From Daphnia carinata (lineage: Eukaryota > Arthropoda > Branchiopoda > Diplostraca > Daphniidae): DNA of 64,000 nucleotides. Location: contig NC_081338.1 of the NCBI RefSeq assembly GCF_022539665.2, positions 7,924,446 through 7,988,445 of the forward strand, in the 5' to 3' direction. Every line of letters begins with the position of its first letter. Position 1 is the stretch's first letter. Made by a program: the position numbers and the translations under genes. The notes under the pieces were generated by a model, which was not told the origin of the DNA, made no database searches, and saw only the letters and a list, made by a program, of their open reading frames with translations. Below are positions 27,726 to 39,900 of this stretch, in pieces.

Positions 27726-30471
27726 ATTCTTTTCTCCGTTTCTTATCTTGAGAACATAGTTGATGGGTCTTACGGATGAAGGGCGGAAAAGAGTAGCAAA
27801 TTTTGCCTATTTTTTTTTTTTTTTTTAATTATTTTCTCGCTTTTCCCTTGTTGTTATTATCCAGGAGAAGCTGTAAAAAAAAAACATGTGTTACGTGTGA
27901 CGTCATTAGCTCTATTTCTTTTTTTCCTTCCAGACGAGAAGCGGAGAAAGTCAGAAGAAGAGCCTTATTGTTTATGTATATATATATATATAACAGAGTG
28001 CGCTCTCCATTTATCAGCAGCAGCATCACGCTAGCGCACAAAGAAAGAAAGAAGAAAAAAAACACGCTTTCACGCGCAGGCAAATGCGTAGCTGTCGGAT
28101 ATTGCTGTTTGATAACGACGCATTGTAATAGCGTCCAGGTTGGCAAGGAAAGGCGACCTAAAAAAAAAAAAAAAAAAATAGTAGGTTATATATACATACA
28201 GCTGCCCTTATATAAAATAATAATCATAACAATAAAAATAAACGAACGGATCTAACGAACTGAATCGCTACCGGCAAAATGACTTTATTTTCCAATCAAT
28301 TGCTTTTCCTCCCGTTCATATCCGATTAAAATGAATTCGAACTAACTAACATCAACCCTACATCTAGAGCCTCGACCGCTGACTCGATGTAGAGCTACGT
28401 GACTCACGATTTTTATCACGAAAATTCTTTTTATTTTTCTCTTATTCGTAATGCTTCGACGCAGTCTATATGTTTGTCTGTATAGAAATGGCACAGTCTA
28501 CGTGCGGCTATAGGCAGACACAGCTAACAGACGGGTGCATGAATTAAAAAAAAAAAAAAACGCCTTGTATCGAATTGCAGAGTCACTCGTGACGGACAAA
28601 CAATAAAAGCGGCCTGTCATTAAATCGGATTGAAACAGAAAGAAAAAAAAAAGGGGGAAAGGGGGGGGGAGGGTGTGCAACGAGCAAAAGTTTGTACGGG
28701 AAAATCGTGCCGGAATCGCTGATTCACCACCTTCCAATTAAGTTTGATCGCCATTAAAATGAAATGGTCTTCCCCGCCGTTTGATTGTTGCCTCTCTTTC
28801 GTCTGCTCGCCTCACGTTTTGCATAGACTTCAAGAAATGTGCGGGAAAATAAAGGAAAAAAAAACGAAAATTCAAAGAGTCGTCAATCGGAGCCATCGAT
28901 CGTATCGAAAAATTTACGAACAAATGACGTGCAGCTCAAAATTACAGACAGTGAATTTGTTTTTTCTTCAAGAAAGAGAAGAAAAACAAAACAAGGTGCG
29001 TTAGGCCGGACGTTGGCAATAGCCACCAGAGGCGTCTATTTGTCTAGCTTTTGCCGTTGTTGTTGTTGTGTTTAAAATACATTTCGAATGAACGAACCGG
29101 CCGACAGATGAAGCGAATGGGTCGTTTATTTATTATTATTTTTTTCAAGGTAAGAAAAAAAAAACGAATTCTAGTGGGCTGAAACGGTCGTTGGACTAAA
29201 ACATGTGAGGGAGAAGGAGGGATCGTATGGGAGCGGCATTTCCCGAACCAACAGCAGGTCCCGAATGGTTTTTGCTTGTTAGCCGTGACGTCATCTTGAT
29301 GCACCCGCAGATTGTCATTGATAAGAAACAAAACAAAGAACAAATCTCTTGCGTTTTTTTTTGTTTTGTTTTTTGTTTTTTAAGCGATGGAAAAGCCTGA
29401 AAGGAGAAACGAAGTTACCTTTGAAAAATGTCTGAATGTTTTAAATGTTGCAACGCCGTTAGCACCATATAGCCATTATCGTCGATTTCTTTCTTTATTT
29501 TCTTTTCCTATTCTTTACCTTTAATTTTTAAATGTTTTTTTTTTCTTTTTTTTTTTTCTTTTTACAATTCACCATACTGGGAGCAGACGAGGAAACAAAT
29601 TTGGACAGGCACAGGTGTGCTGCTCCCAACAGTTGGCCGGGTATACTCCCGCTGTTGGCCCATTCAAAAAGATGCAAATGAAAGCAAAGTTCCTTTTTTT
29701 TTTTTTTTTTTTTCTTTTTTCTTCTCTTTCTAAGTCTTATCTCGACTTTTTTTTTTTTTTTTTTTACTTTTTCTTCTTGGGTGTGTCATACACGAGAGCG
29801 TGAACAATAGCGTGTGTTCCATCTCTCCTTTTGCTCTTTTGCGACCGTGCTGCGTCGTCCGCCTGTTTACCCAAACCTGCCGCTTCCAAGTATCACCCAA
29901 CATTATTTATTTTTTTTTTTTTTTTTGTAAAGAAATAAAAAAAAAAAAAAAAAAAAAAAGGAGATGCCGATTGTGGTTAAAATAAAGTTTTGTTGCTAAA
30001 CCACCAACTCAATTCGTTTTTGCGTCCAATCGATGGGACCTACTGGGATTCGCCAATTAATGTCATGTAAAAAAAACCAAAAAAAACCCCGCAAAGTTAC
30101 ACCCCACAAAATAAAATGAAAATAAATTCTCTTGTCGAATGACTAGCAACTTGTTGCTGTTGTCCTTTTGTATCTATTTTCCCAATATGTAGATATGCTT
30201 CTCTCTCTCTCTCTATTCATCTTGTTGCTGTTTATATTTGTCTGTATCAAAATATATTTATTCATTTTTTTTTTTTTTATTTCCTTTTTAATCTTGATTT
30301 TGATTTTTACTAGGCGATCCGGTTGTCCCGGCTAGAAATTTCGAAACACAAAACAAACCCTGGAAACTTGTTGTTACTATCAAATGAAAAAAAAAAAAAA
30401 AAAAAGGAAAACAAAAAAAAAAAAAATAATCAGACCAGCCTTTTGTTTCTCATTCTCTTGTTTGTACCTGA

Positions 30472-30495
30472 GTGTGTGTGTGTGTGTGTGTGTGT
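30472..30495. repeat. (GT)12 microsatellite
   Basis: Perfect GT run followed by ACGCATTTATTTATTTATTTC, a second simple repeat. Confidence 0.9.
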
Positions 30496-31675
30496 ACGCA
30501 TTTATTTATTTATTTCCGAGTTCCGAAGCCGTCACGGACGCAAGATGAATAACGTTAAAACCTTGAAAAAAAACAAAAACATTTGGAAACAGGTTTCCTT
30601 TTTTTTTTTTTTTGTTTCTCTCCCCCTCCTCCCATACGTGTGTATAGCAGAGTCACGCGGGATGTGTGTGTGTGTGTGCGGTGACTGCGTGATGCGAATG
30701 CACTTTTTCCCAACTGGTTGTGATCTCATTCATTACGTGCATTACGCATCGTACTTGATGTCTGCGATAGAACGGAGCAACCCAGATTTCTCTCCAACTA
30801 TTACACTTGCGAGTAGCAAATCCCTCAACTGACTAATCTTCTCTCTTTCCACTTTGCATAAGTCGTTTGCATTTTGCTCTTGATTTCAACTCGCATTTTC
30901 CTTGTAATGTTTTGCCATTCTCCCACTCTCTCTCGCTCGCTTTCTCACGTTTTTATTTTCAGTTTCAAAATGTCACTCTAATCCACGATGAGTGCGACAT
31001 GTACGCAGCCGGATTATCGTATTAATTTAACTTTGTTATTTTTAAGTCACGTTTATTATCATTTTGACTTTTCTAGAATGATTTATTTATTTTTTTTTTT
31101 TTTCCCCTATTCTTTTCCCTCAGATTGTTATTTATCTAGCACGGAACGAATAGAAGAGTGGACAGACTTAAAAAAAAAATAAGAAAAAAACGGGTCCCCC
31201 ATTTGACTGTTTTATGATATCAACCATTTTTAAAAGGCCGTTTCCCCTTCATCTAACACGGAATCGATACGATGGATGAACTGACATTGTATACATATAA
31301 GGGCAGAATGGACGACAAGGCGACGACGTACCTCTACGGTCCAGTCGTCTCTCCTTCTCTCTCTCTCTCTCTCTCTCTCTTTTCTTTTTTGTCTGCCTTT
31401 TAGTTAACAACAAACGAAAAGGAAAACAAAACAAAATGAAAAAGAAGAAGAAGACAATGTTGTTCGACTGGATAATGCTTCGCAAGGGAGACTCACCTGG
31501 ATGTTCCTTTTGTCATCCTGTTTTCCTATTCTTTCTTTTCCCTATCTATTTTATTTCATTTTATTTTAGATTTTTTGTATCTTACCTTCCTTTTTTGTTT
31601 CACTTTTCCAACGGTTGTTTGGATTCATTGTCGCTCTTTTGTTTTCGGGGAGGTTCCTCCCCTTCTTCGTTTGCC

Positions 31676-31676
31676 C

Positions 31677-31714
<38 letters not shown>
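31676..31714. repeat. (CT)n microsatellite, nearly perfect
   Basis: CT run with one CCC interruption. A shorter CT tract lies 300 bases upstream at about 31,356-31,380. Confidence 0.88.
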
Positions 31715-32972
31715 CACTGTCCTCATCATCATCTTCTTCTAGGGGTCTTCTACTCTTCACCAGCAGTCGCCTGGCAAAAACCAGAAACCCCTCCGCTGAC
31801 CCCGAGGAAGTTCTTCTTCTTCTTCTCCCCCTGCAGTTACTCCGGTCTATGACTGTCTGATCGCTTTGATGACTTGGGGGCAAGTGGGTTCGTTCCTCCT
31901 CTTCCTTCTTCTTCTTGCTTTTTACCTTCCTACCTCCCCGGGTCCCTTTTTTTTGTTTCTTTTAAAGAAAAAAGAAAATGAATCTTAAGGGCAAAGTAAC
32001 ATAAAATAAAAAAAGAGAGACAGCGCAGAGTGCGTGGCCCCGTTTCGCCTCGGGCTACCGCCAGGTGTTTCGAAAAATCTTGAAAAAAATAAAAATAAAA
32101 ATAAAAACCAGAGGGGGAGAAAAAGAAATCATCCGATTCCGCTGAAATCCCCCCCCCCCTCTCCCCACCCTTATTTCTCTAGTGCACTATAAACACCAAG
32201 ACCTCGGTTTCGTCGTCCATCCGCTAAGAGTTTTTACTCTTTTTTTTTTTTAAAGAGAAAAAGAGATGGCCTTTTTAGTTGAAACTGAACGCTATTTAAA
32301 AGCTTGTGTCTATTGCGTGCAATGAAGTGCGTCCACAAGTGCCAATCCATTGCGCATTCAATGTCTTCTATATTGAAAACGCGACGCTTGAGAAATCTTT
32401 GTGCATAAAAAAAAAATTCGAATGGCTTTTAATGTTCTTCTTTTTTTTTAAATTTTGGCTGGCCTTTTTTCCAAGTTATCTTGTTTCGATAGTCATCTGA
32501 AATCAAAAACGGATATGTGTGGATGTGCCCAATCCCTCCAAAAAAAGAAAGAAGACCTTTGCCCGTTTCAGCCTATACTTCTCCGAATCCTTTATTGGAA
32601 AATAAGAGAAGAAGAGTTTCATCTCGTGTACGAGAAGGCAAACGCCATCATCACCACTCTCGTGTCGCCATTCGCATTGGGCTGTTTGATGTTGACCGTC
32701 TTCCTTCTTTTCTTTTCTTTTTTCGATTTCCATTTCCAATGACAAATGAAAAAGAATTGAAAATAAAAAATAAAAAATAAAGTTTCTACGAAGAGACGAG
32801 TCTTTAGTAAATAGCAGTCGTCGTCTTTGGGTTTATATATATATATAATGTTCCAGAACGAGAACGAGAAAAAAGAACTGTCTTAAATAAAAATCTACTA
32901 TTCTCTTTGGCTTGGATCACTCCTTCCCACTGACTTTTTGTTTATATTTCAAATGCGCGTGTCTGTGTGTAC

Positions 32973-32996
32973 GTGTGTGTGTGTGTGTGTGTGTGT
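32973..32996. repeat. (GT)12 microsatellite
   Basis: Perfect GT run preceded by an imperfect GTGTCTGTGTGTAC stretch. Confidence 0.88.
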
Positions 32997-35900
32997 CTAT
33001 CTTGCCTTTTCCATCGGGTTAAAAGAAAAGACCATTGCCCTGCAGGAATTAAATAGATTTCAAAAAAAAACACAATTCTTTTAAAATATTAATAAAAAAA
33101 AAAAAAAGAAAGAAAACGGTCAACCGAGAGAAGTCCAAGATCGTCCACCAATCCCTCCGGCTACAATCTTGCCATTTGGCGGCGCTGCCAGCAGTACATT
33201 TTCTCTATAGCCAGTACCCCCACTGAAAAAAAAAAAATAGAAAAAAAGAAAAAGAAAATAGACAGCCCTTCTCCGTATATACGTTAAGCACACTACACAC
33301 GACCAGCTATCGCATACGAATAGTAAAGAAAAGTCCTATCGTAGTGGTAGTCGTAGTAAAAAAAAAAAAAAAAAAAAAAAAGAAAAAGGAGGAGGAGGGG
33401 AGACTGGAAAGGAGGGGGAAACCAAGCCAAGCGCTTGATGGTATGACAAGCGGACCAAGCGGTGAGCTTGGATCAGTTGGGTTTTACCATTTGTGCTGGT
33501 AGGTTCGTGCTACTCGTCGCTCCGTTGATTGAGAATAGTAAAAATAAAATAACCCTCTGAACTTGTTTGACTGGCACGTCTACACACACACACACACAGA
33601 CATTGCCTATCTACTGCCGTGCAGTTTTTTTCGACTTGCTTTCGACTGTCCTTAATTGAAGTACAAGTGATTTGATTTTCGACCTGCCGACAGACATTTA
33701 CATTCTCTGGATTAAAATCAGTTTCGCGAAGAGCGGACGCAGCTTTACCAGGTAACGTTTCGCACATTCGATTTGGTTATGTTTCGTTTGTTTAAAACAA
33801 AAAAGTCCCCCCCCCCCCCAACAAAGAACAAAAAAAAAATCGCGTGACAGTTTCGCACATTTCCTCAATTTGGCGTGTCCAACTAGTCGGCCATGTTTGA
33901 TACCCTTCCCCGACATCCAATTTATGGCGGCGATGAACAATTTTGCCCGCCAAAATTGTGGACGTAGTGACGAATCCCTTTCCCGATTGTCTGCCATCAT
34001 TCAATGCGTTCATTTCATTCTTTCCTTTTTTTTTTATCCCCCCGTTTCGCAATGTTCGGTCGGTTGTTGGTGTGGCAATTTTGGGATGTCGTCGCGCTAT
34101 ATTATTGCGTTCTGCGTGATGGATCTGCCGATCAGCCAAGTAGACAGGAATGCGAATTAAATAATGGAGCCCGGATATATTTTAGATGGCACATTTTATT
34201 TTTTTGATTGACAACCACCCCCCGATTCAGACATTTTGCTTCGTTCTTAATAGCTTTGTCAATCATTTCCTCAGAATTCCAGCATATTTTGGCAGATTAG
34301 CGTTGTCATAGGAAAAAAAAAAAGAAACCAAAACAAACAAGAACTGTTCGTATTAAATGTTAAATGATACGAGTTTCTTTTAATGTCTGTTTGGATTGTA
34401 TCGAGTGTGACCTCCAATGCCACAAAACAAGTCGTACGGGTTATTTGATTAGGGCGGGGAACGCAGTCGAATAGACCAGGAACCGGATCGTCGATCAGGG
34501 CATGAAGAAGAATAATATAAAAAAAAAAAAAATCCGTCTGAAAAAGCCCACAAAAAAAAAAAAAAATTATTGGCATCGGCCCAGGTGACCTGGATATTGG
34601 GGCGTTGACGAGGATGTGGCGTATCACCCATTCCTCCCCACCCAGCCATATCCTGTGATCTCGTCCGTCCGCTTCTCTTTTTTCACGTCTGCCGGCCGCG
34701 GCCGCCATTACAAACGCCGTTAGCGGGGGGGGCTTTAGTCAAATTGTTCGCCTTCCTCTTGGATATCATTTCGGGATGTTCTTCTCTTTCTTTCTTTCTC
34801 TCCTCCAATAGACATTGGGGGGGTTCCGTATCGGTAATGATGATGACCGAACGCCGACGTGTTGCCGTGCGCATTTGAATACACGCGGGTGATTAGGGCA
34901 AACAACCGGCATCATCAAGTCGGCGAGAAAGGACGAAAATAAAAATCAAGAAAAAAAAAAATACAAGAAGTATACAGATGAGAAAAGAGAGAGAGAGAGA
35001 TGGGTGGTGTGTGTGTGTGTGTGCGCAGAGAACACACGGAGAGTGGAGAGAAAACTGAGAAATACCCTGCAGGTCATTACAATGGCCCCAAACTGATGAT
35101 AGTGTTAACACGAATCGGGCCGACGCCATTACCAGCAACCCTCCTCTACACCATGTCTTTTCTCTTTTCATTTTTTTTTTATTATTCTATCCCCCCCCCC
35201 CCCTTTTTTAAAATAATATTTTCGGGGAAAATGTAATTATAGAAACAAATCAGCTGATGTTGTTATTGTGTGTGCGTACGAATCGGGAAGTCGATAGTCG
35301 GCCAAAAGTAGGAAGATATATTTCTAAGGATCTGAAAAGAATTGACGTCACGAACCTCTTGACTTCAAAAATAGGACGTGATTGGCTTGGCCCAAGTGAG
35401 CACAGTTTCCCGTCCAAGGGCCTTGTTTTGCACGAAATCGGCAGAGATGGGTGGATAGACACAACGACCGCAATAAGCCAATATCCGGAGTTTAACGAGT
35501 CGATGGCTCTCTTTCTTTCCGCGCAGGATGAAGCCGATCAAAAACCGTCGTGTCCGGCCTCATCCGTTATCCTTATATAAAAAAAAAACCATCCGGTCTT
35601 AAAACAAATACGAAAATTCCGCTACTGGAATTAAATTCTGAAACTCCTTTTTTTTTTTTTTGCTCTCCTTTTTCCTAGACGAGTTTCTTTTATTTTAATT
35701 TAACACCTGCAGTAACGAGACGAGTACCGAGAAAAGGGCGGGGGGGCAGCCGAAACAAGTTTAACTAAAGCACCTGGGAAAAGTGCAAATAAAATATAAA
35801 AAAAAAAAGTAGAGAGTGTGTCGCGTTGTAGAGAGAAAGCTCCAGCCCTGTTTGATTTTTCTCACGCCTCTATAGCGTTTGCATCTCGTTTTCATATCGC

Positions 35901-36274
35901 GTTCACAGAATAAATAATCAAACCTCAAAAAAAAAGGGTGGGGAGAGAGAGGAAGAAGAAGAAAGGGTAAAAATTGAAAAGATCCTATACGCTATTTAGA
36001 AAGTTCTTTTTTTTTTTTTTTTTTTTCTTCAGCAGTTCAAATAAAAGAAGAAAAAAAAAATGTAGGAAGCCAAAAAGTTTAAAGTAAAAATCGTTTTTCG
36101 TAGAGAAGCCAGCGGCGGCCCATTTTGAACTGGATAATGCCCTCCCGCTAGCTCCCGCGCCCAACACACGCCTCCTGATTGCGATACCATGTACGGCAGA
36201 CGCTAAATATACTGTAACTCATGATTCTCTTTGCTATTTATCCCCCAACCCTACCTCTCCTTCTCAACCTACTC

Positions 36275-36690
36275 ATCTCGGAAATTGCAGGGTCTTCTGC
36301 TTACGAGAGCCGCCAAGTAGGTCGACGCCGACAGCAGCCAATTTGACGGCACCGCGGAAACTGGTTACGAGCCAAGGACAATTTTTTGTTCTTCTTCTTC
36401 TTCTTCTGCTGCTGCGTGTGTTGAGAGCTCGTTTGCTTTTCTACATGTTGCAATCGTCCACGTATTGGCTTTGACTGGTTTTCGCCAATCCGCAACAATG
36501 GTGCAGTGATTCCGCTCAACCTGTGACGCCCTTTTTTGTTCTTCTCAATTTTTCCATCCTGAACGAAGGAAAAATTAAACAAACAAAAAAAGGGGGGGAA
36601 GACAATCATCAGGAATAATTAAAACAAAAATAAGGGAAGGATCGGGAATCGAAGAGAGGAAGAAAATAAAAAAGAAATCAAATATTCACA
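36275..36690 (+). promoter_or_regulatory. Putative 5' untranslated exon of the semaphorin, with 3' splice acceptor
   Basis: A pyrimidine-rich stretch ending in AAATTGCAG reaches 36,290 and is a reasonable 3' splice site, so an untranslated exon could run from 36,291 into the coding exon at 36,691. The stretch ends in an A-rich leader directly before the start codon, whose context (ACAATGG) is favourable. Alternatively the whole stretch is simply a transcription-start leader. RNA evidence would decide between them. Confidence 0.3.
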
Positions 36691-36901
36691 ATGGCCTCAT
36701 CTGATCATACGGAAAGAAGACGTAGCAGCAATGCGATGCCATGCGCATCATCGGCGAGCTTTTGCCAGAGGCGGACAGTGTTCCGGCCGCGTCTCAAATC
36801 GCTTCTGCCACTATGTTACCTGATGGCGACGATGAGCTGTTGGACGTCGGTTGGTGCCGGTTGGCAAGATGACATCCAGCCCAGAAGATCCATCACGTTG
36901 G
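36691..36901 (+). other. Semaphorin exon 1: start codon and signal-peptide region
   Basis: Seventy codons ending in a split Gly/Ala codon (phase 1), which matches the phase of exon 2. The encoded N-terminus has about 36 polar, Arg/Ser-rich residues before a hydrophobic stretch ([14 protein letters not shown]) that would serve as signal peptide. Internal methionines at residues 16 and 46 offer shorter alternatives, the second leaving too little hydrophobic sequence. The first ATG has the best context. The assignment to this gene rests on reading-frame closure, a good donor (GG|GTAAGC) and the signal-like character; 11.6 kb separate it from exon 2. Confidence 0.6.
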
Positions 36902-39900
36902 GTAAGCTGGAAAAAAACTCCTCCTTTTCTTTTTATAATACACCCACTGCTGTTTCCATTATTAAAAAAAACAACAACAACAACTAGCGATGGCTAGCTT
37001 GCCACGAAGCAAATCAAACATTCGAGAGCCAAAAACATTTTGATTTGATTTTCTTTTTTCAAAAAGCCGATTCGCTATTCGCTTTCCTATAAAAGTTGGA
37101 CAGGGTTTTTTTTTTTATTAGGAAATCCTTCCCAAATTGAGTTTAGTTTTTTAAAACTTGGATTGTTTCATTCCGCTTGGGTTTTTTTCTCCTTGGTAAA
37201 CTAATGATAAAATGGCGCTTGTGTTGTTTACCTATTCCCATCAGCTCCCCGTTGTCCCGTGAATTGAATTTCGATGATCACCGGTCGTGATTGAAACCCC
37301 CCCCCTCCTCTCTTTTCTTTATTCCCTTTTCGTCTGCATCTTCTCTGAATGCCTAAATCTTCTTGTTAACTGGTTATCTTTGAACACCATCTGATCTCGG
37401 TCGACAAACGGTATCTCCGTCTTTGTCAAGCTGACGTCACGTTTATTCATCGTCGATTTTTTGTTGCGTGTCGCCAGCCTCTTTCTCGTGTGCCAAAAAG
37501 GGTCTAGGCGACCGATTGAATATGTAAATGTAAAGAAAATGAAGAAAAAAAAAACGAACCGGAAGATTCGTGGAAAGTCCCCCCCCCCCCTCGACTCTTT
37601 AAAAAAAAAATTCTAAATCCTAGCCAAACGATGGGCTATGTTTTTTTTTTTAAGAAAAAAAAGCAGGTAATTTAATATTCTAGTCGCATCTTTTCTCACT
37701 GATCCATCGTAACTCATTTGCATATTTAGTCCGGCCGTCAACGGGAGCCGGTGATTATTTAAACGACGTATATATTCTATAAATATTGTCGTCGGACACG
37801 TACGATTCTTCCGTCGCTTAAAAAAAAATGATTTCCATTTTCTTTTTGACTCATCCCCCCCCCCCCTTTTTTTTGTTTTTGTCTGGCGTCTTCTGCGTTC
37901 TTTTTTGTTTACTAGTTAAAAGCCTCCTCCCGGTCGGTGGCTTAGCATGGTTTTCGGCCTCTACACACAGGAACGTATATGTGTGTGTGTGTGTGTCTCG
38001 AACTAAATGAATTATTCATAAAGGTTATGTGTCATTACGTATTCCCATCATCGATACACTTTGTCGCTGTCGTGGGGACCCAATCTTGCGTAGAAGAAGA
38101 AGAGCCAAATGTGGAGTAGAAAAGAAAAAAAAAGAAGGAACAAAGAAAACGAGAGGAAAGAAATAAAATAAAATAAAACTTAAGAAAGAAAGAAAACAAA
38201 ATATGTTTGGGAAGATTTCGTTGCGCCATAGCGTTGCTGAAAGAAATGTCAGCGAGATGAATCATCTTTTCCACCGGCAGACAAAGTGTCTCGTGCAATC
38301 TGGCCACTCTGCATTCACGCACACGGACCGAACAACAACAACAACAACAAAAACCCCTACCTGTGAAAGCTAAATTTCTGTGAATTTTGGAACGCGATGG
38401 CAGTGAAAATGAAAATAAGAACTTTTAAGCACGATTGCATTTCTGTCTCAAGAGCCCGAGCGTGGCGACTTTTAGCCGAAAGATAGTTAATAGAATGAAA
38501 CATGCACAATCAGTTGATAACTAATAATAAAAAAAAAAAAATAAAGTACCCTTTTTTTTTTTCACCGTCACGGGCCGTTGCCGGCCAACGGTAGAGATGC
38601 GAAAGTCAGAATGACGACACACAAAGAGGAACTGAATTATTTTTTTTTTTAATTCAATTCAATCTCCCTCTTTTTTATTATTTTCAATGTCTATACGTCT
38701 TTTTTTTTTTTTTTTGGAAAGCTGTCGCTGGCCGGAAAGGGTACAAAAGACTTGCTGGAACACTTGAATTTGTTTTTTATTTTCACAAACCGTGACGTTG
38801 GAACATTTGTTTTCATTTAACAAATTGAAGCTTATTATTTTTGTGTTTTTTTATCGTGTTCTCTTTTCGCCCTTTTGACATACTTGTGCTTCTGCTTTTC
38901 AACCATCCGTCTCATTTGATGAGTTAAAACTTTCGTGAAGCGATGCTAGCATCTAATTCGTCTTGTTGTATTTCTCTTGTTAACTCTCGTTTGCTCCGAG
39001 ATAGACGGCCAGGGATGAAAGGGACGGTAGAAAAGAAAACACAAGAAAAAGAACTTTTTTTTTTTTTATTTCTCTCTCTCTCTCTCTCTCTTTGTTTATC
39101 ACTTGGATGCGTCTACTAGAGGAGTTTCGGGTTGACTATATCGCTATCAATTCAACAACCCTCGAGGTTCCCCGGACGCAGCCAATTCGAAAGTTGATGG
39201 ATGACGGTTCGGCTTGAACGATTTTCTCACAGAGAAGGGCATTTTTAAAAAAATATATTTTCTCCAGTAACTACCGCTTCGAAATGAAAACTAGTTTTCT
39301 TGTTTCTTGTTCTTCTTAAAAAATGATTAAGATCAAAGGGATAAGAAACAGCTACTTCAAAAGTGTAAGAAGAAAAAAAAAAAAAGTAGAAGGTCGTAGG
39401 GTCACGAGACCTTCAAGTTCGGAATAGCGGCCTTCTGGCATGTGTCGTCATACTCATCGTAAAAATCAATGAATTTTTTTGTTTCAAGCTATCAAATTTG
39501 CGGTGTTTGCTTCTTTTTTTTCCGCTTTATGCCATTTGAACCCGTTGTATGCTTTTCTGACCTATTCCGTGTCCTATATAATTTGCTTCAATAAGCCGAA
39601 ATCCCCCTCGTCGTTTGTGACACACACCTCATAGCCCTCCGATGATGTAAATGGGGCCTTGATTTTTAATCCAGTACGGGACTTCTTCTTTTATTTTTTT
39701 TTTTGAAGTACCCTCTTTTTTTTTTTTTACATGTCGGCTAAGTCATTGCCGGAAGCCTTTCATGCTTGAATGTTATTCCCCATTGTGCGTTTTTTTGTTG
39801 TTATGTTTTAAGGGGGGAGGGGGTGACCGTTTGGCCCTGGTACTGATGAAAAAAAAAAAAACAAAAAAAAAGAAGGGGGGGTCTTCGAACGTCATGCTCT

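Larger units (their letters stand above)
17443..36290. other. Non-coding upstream region of the semaphorin gene
   Basis: No protein family, tRNA or rRNA was recognised. The region is rich in A/T runs, (TC)n, (GT)n and ATT/AAT repeats. It precedes the first coding exon of the semaphorin and may contain its promoter and untranslated exons. One possible untranslated exon ends with a good donor (CAG|GTAACG) at 33,751, and a pyrimidine-rich acceptor (TTGCAG) lies just before 36,291. Neither can be confirmed without transcript data. Open frames in this stretch are short or built of low-complexity Phe/Lys runs. Confidence 0.5.

Noticed and set aside
30323-30832. 169-codon open frame (+) upstream of the semaphorin
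   Set aside because: Dominated by Lys and Phe homopolymers and a (GT)n Cys-Val repeat; no family resemblance.
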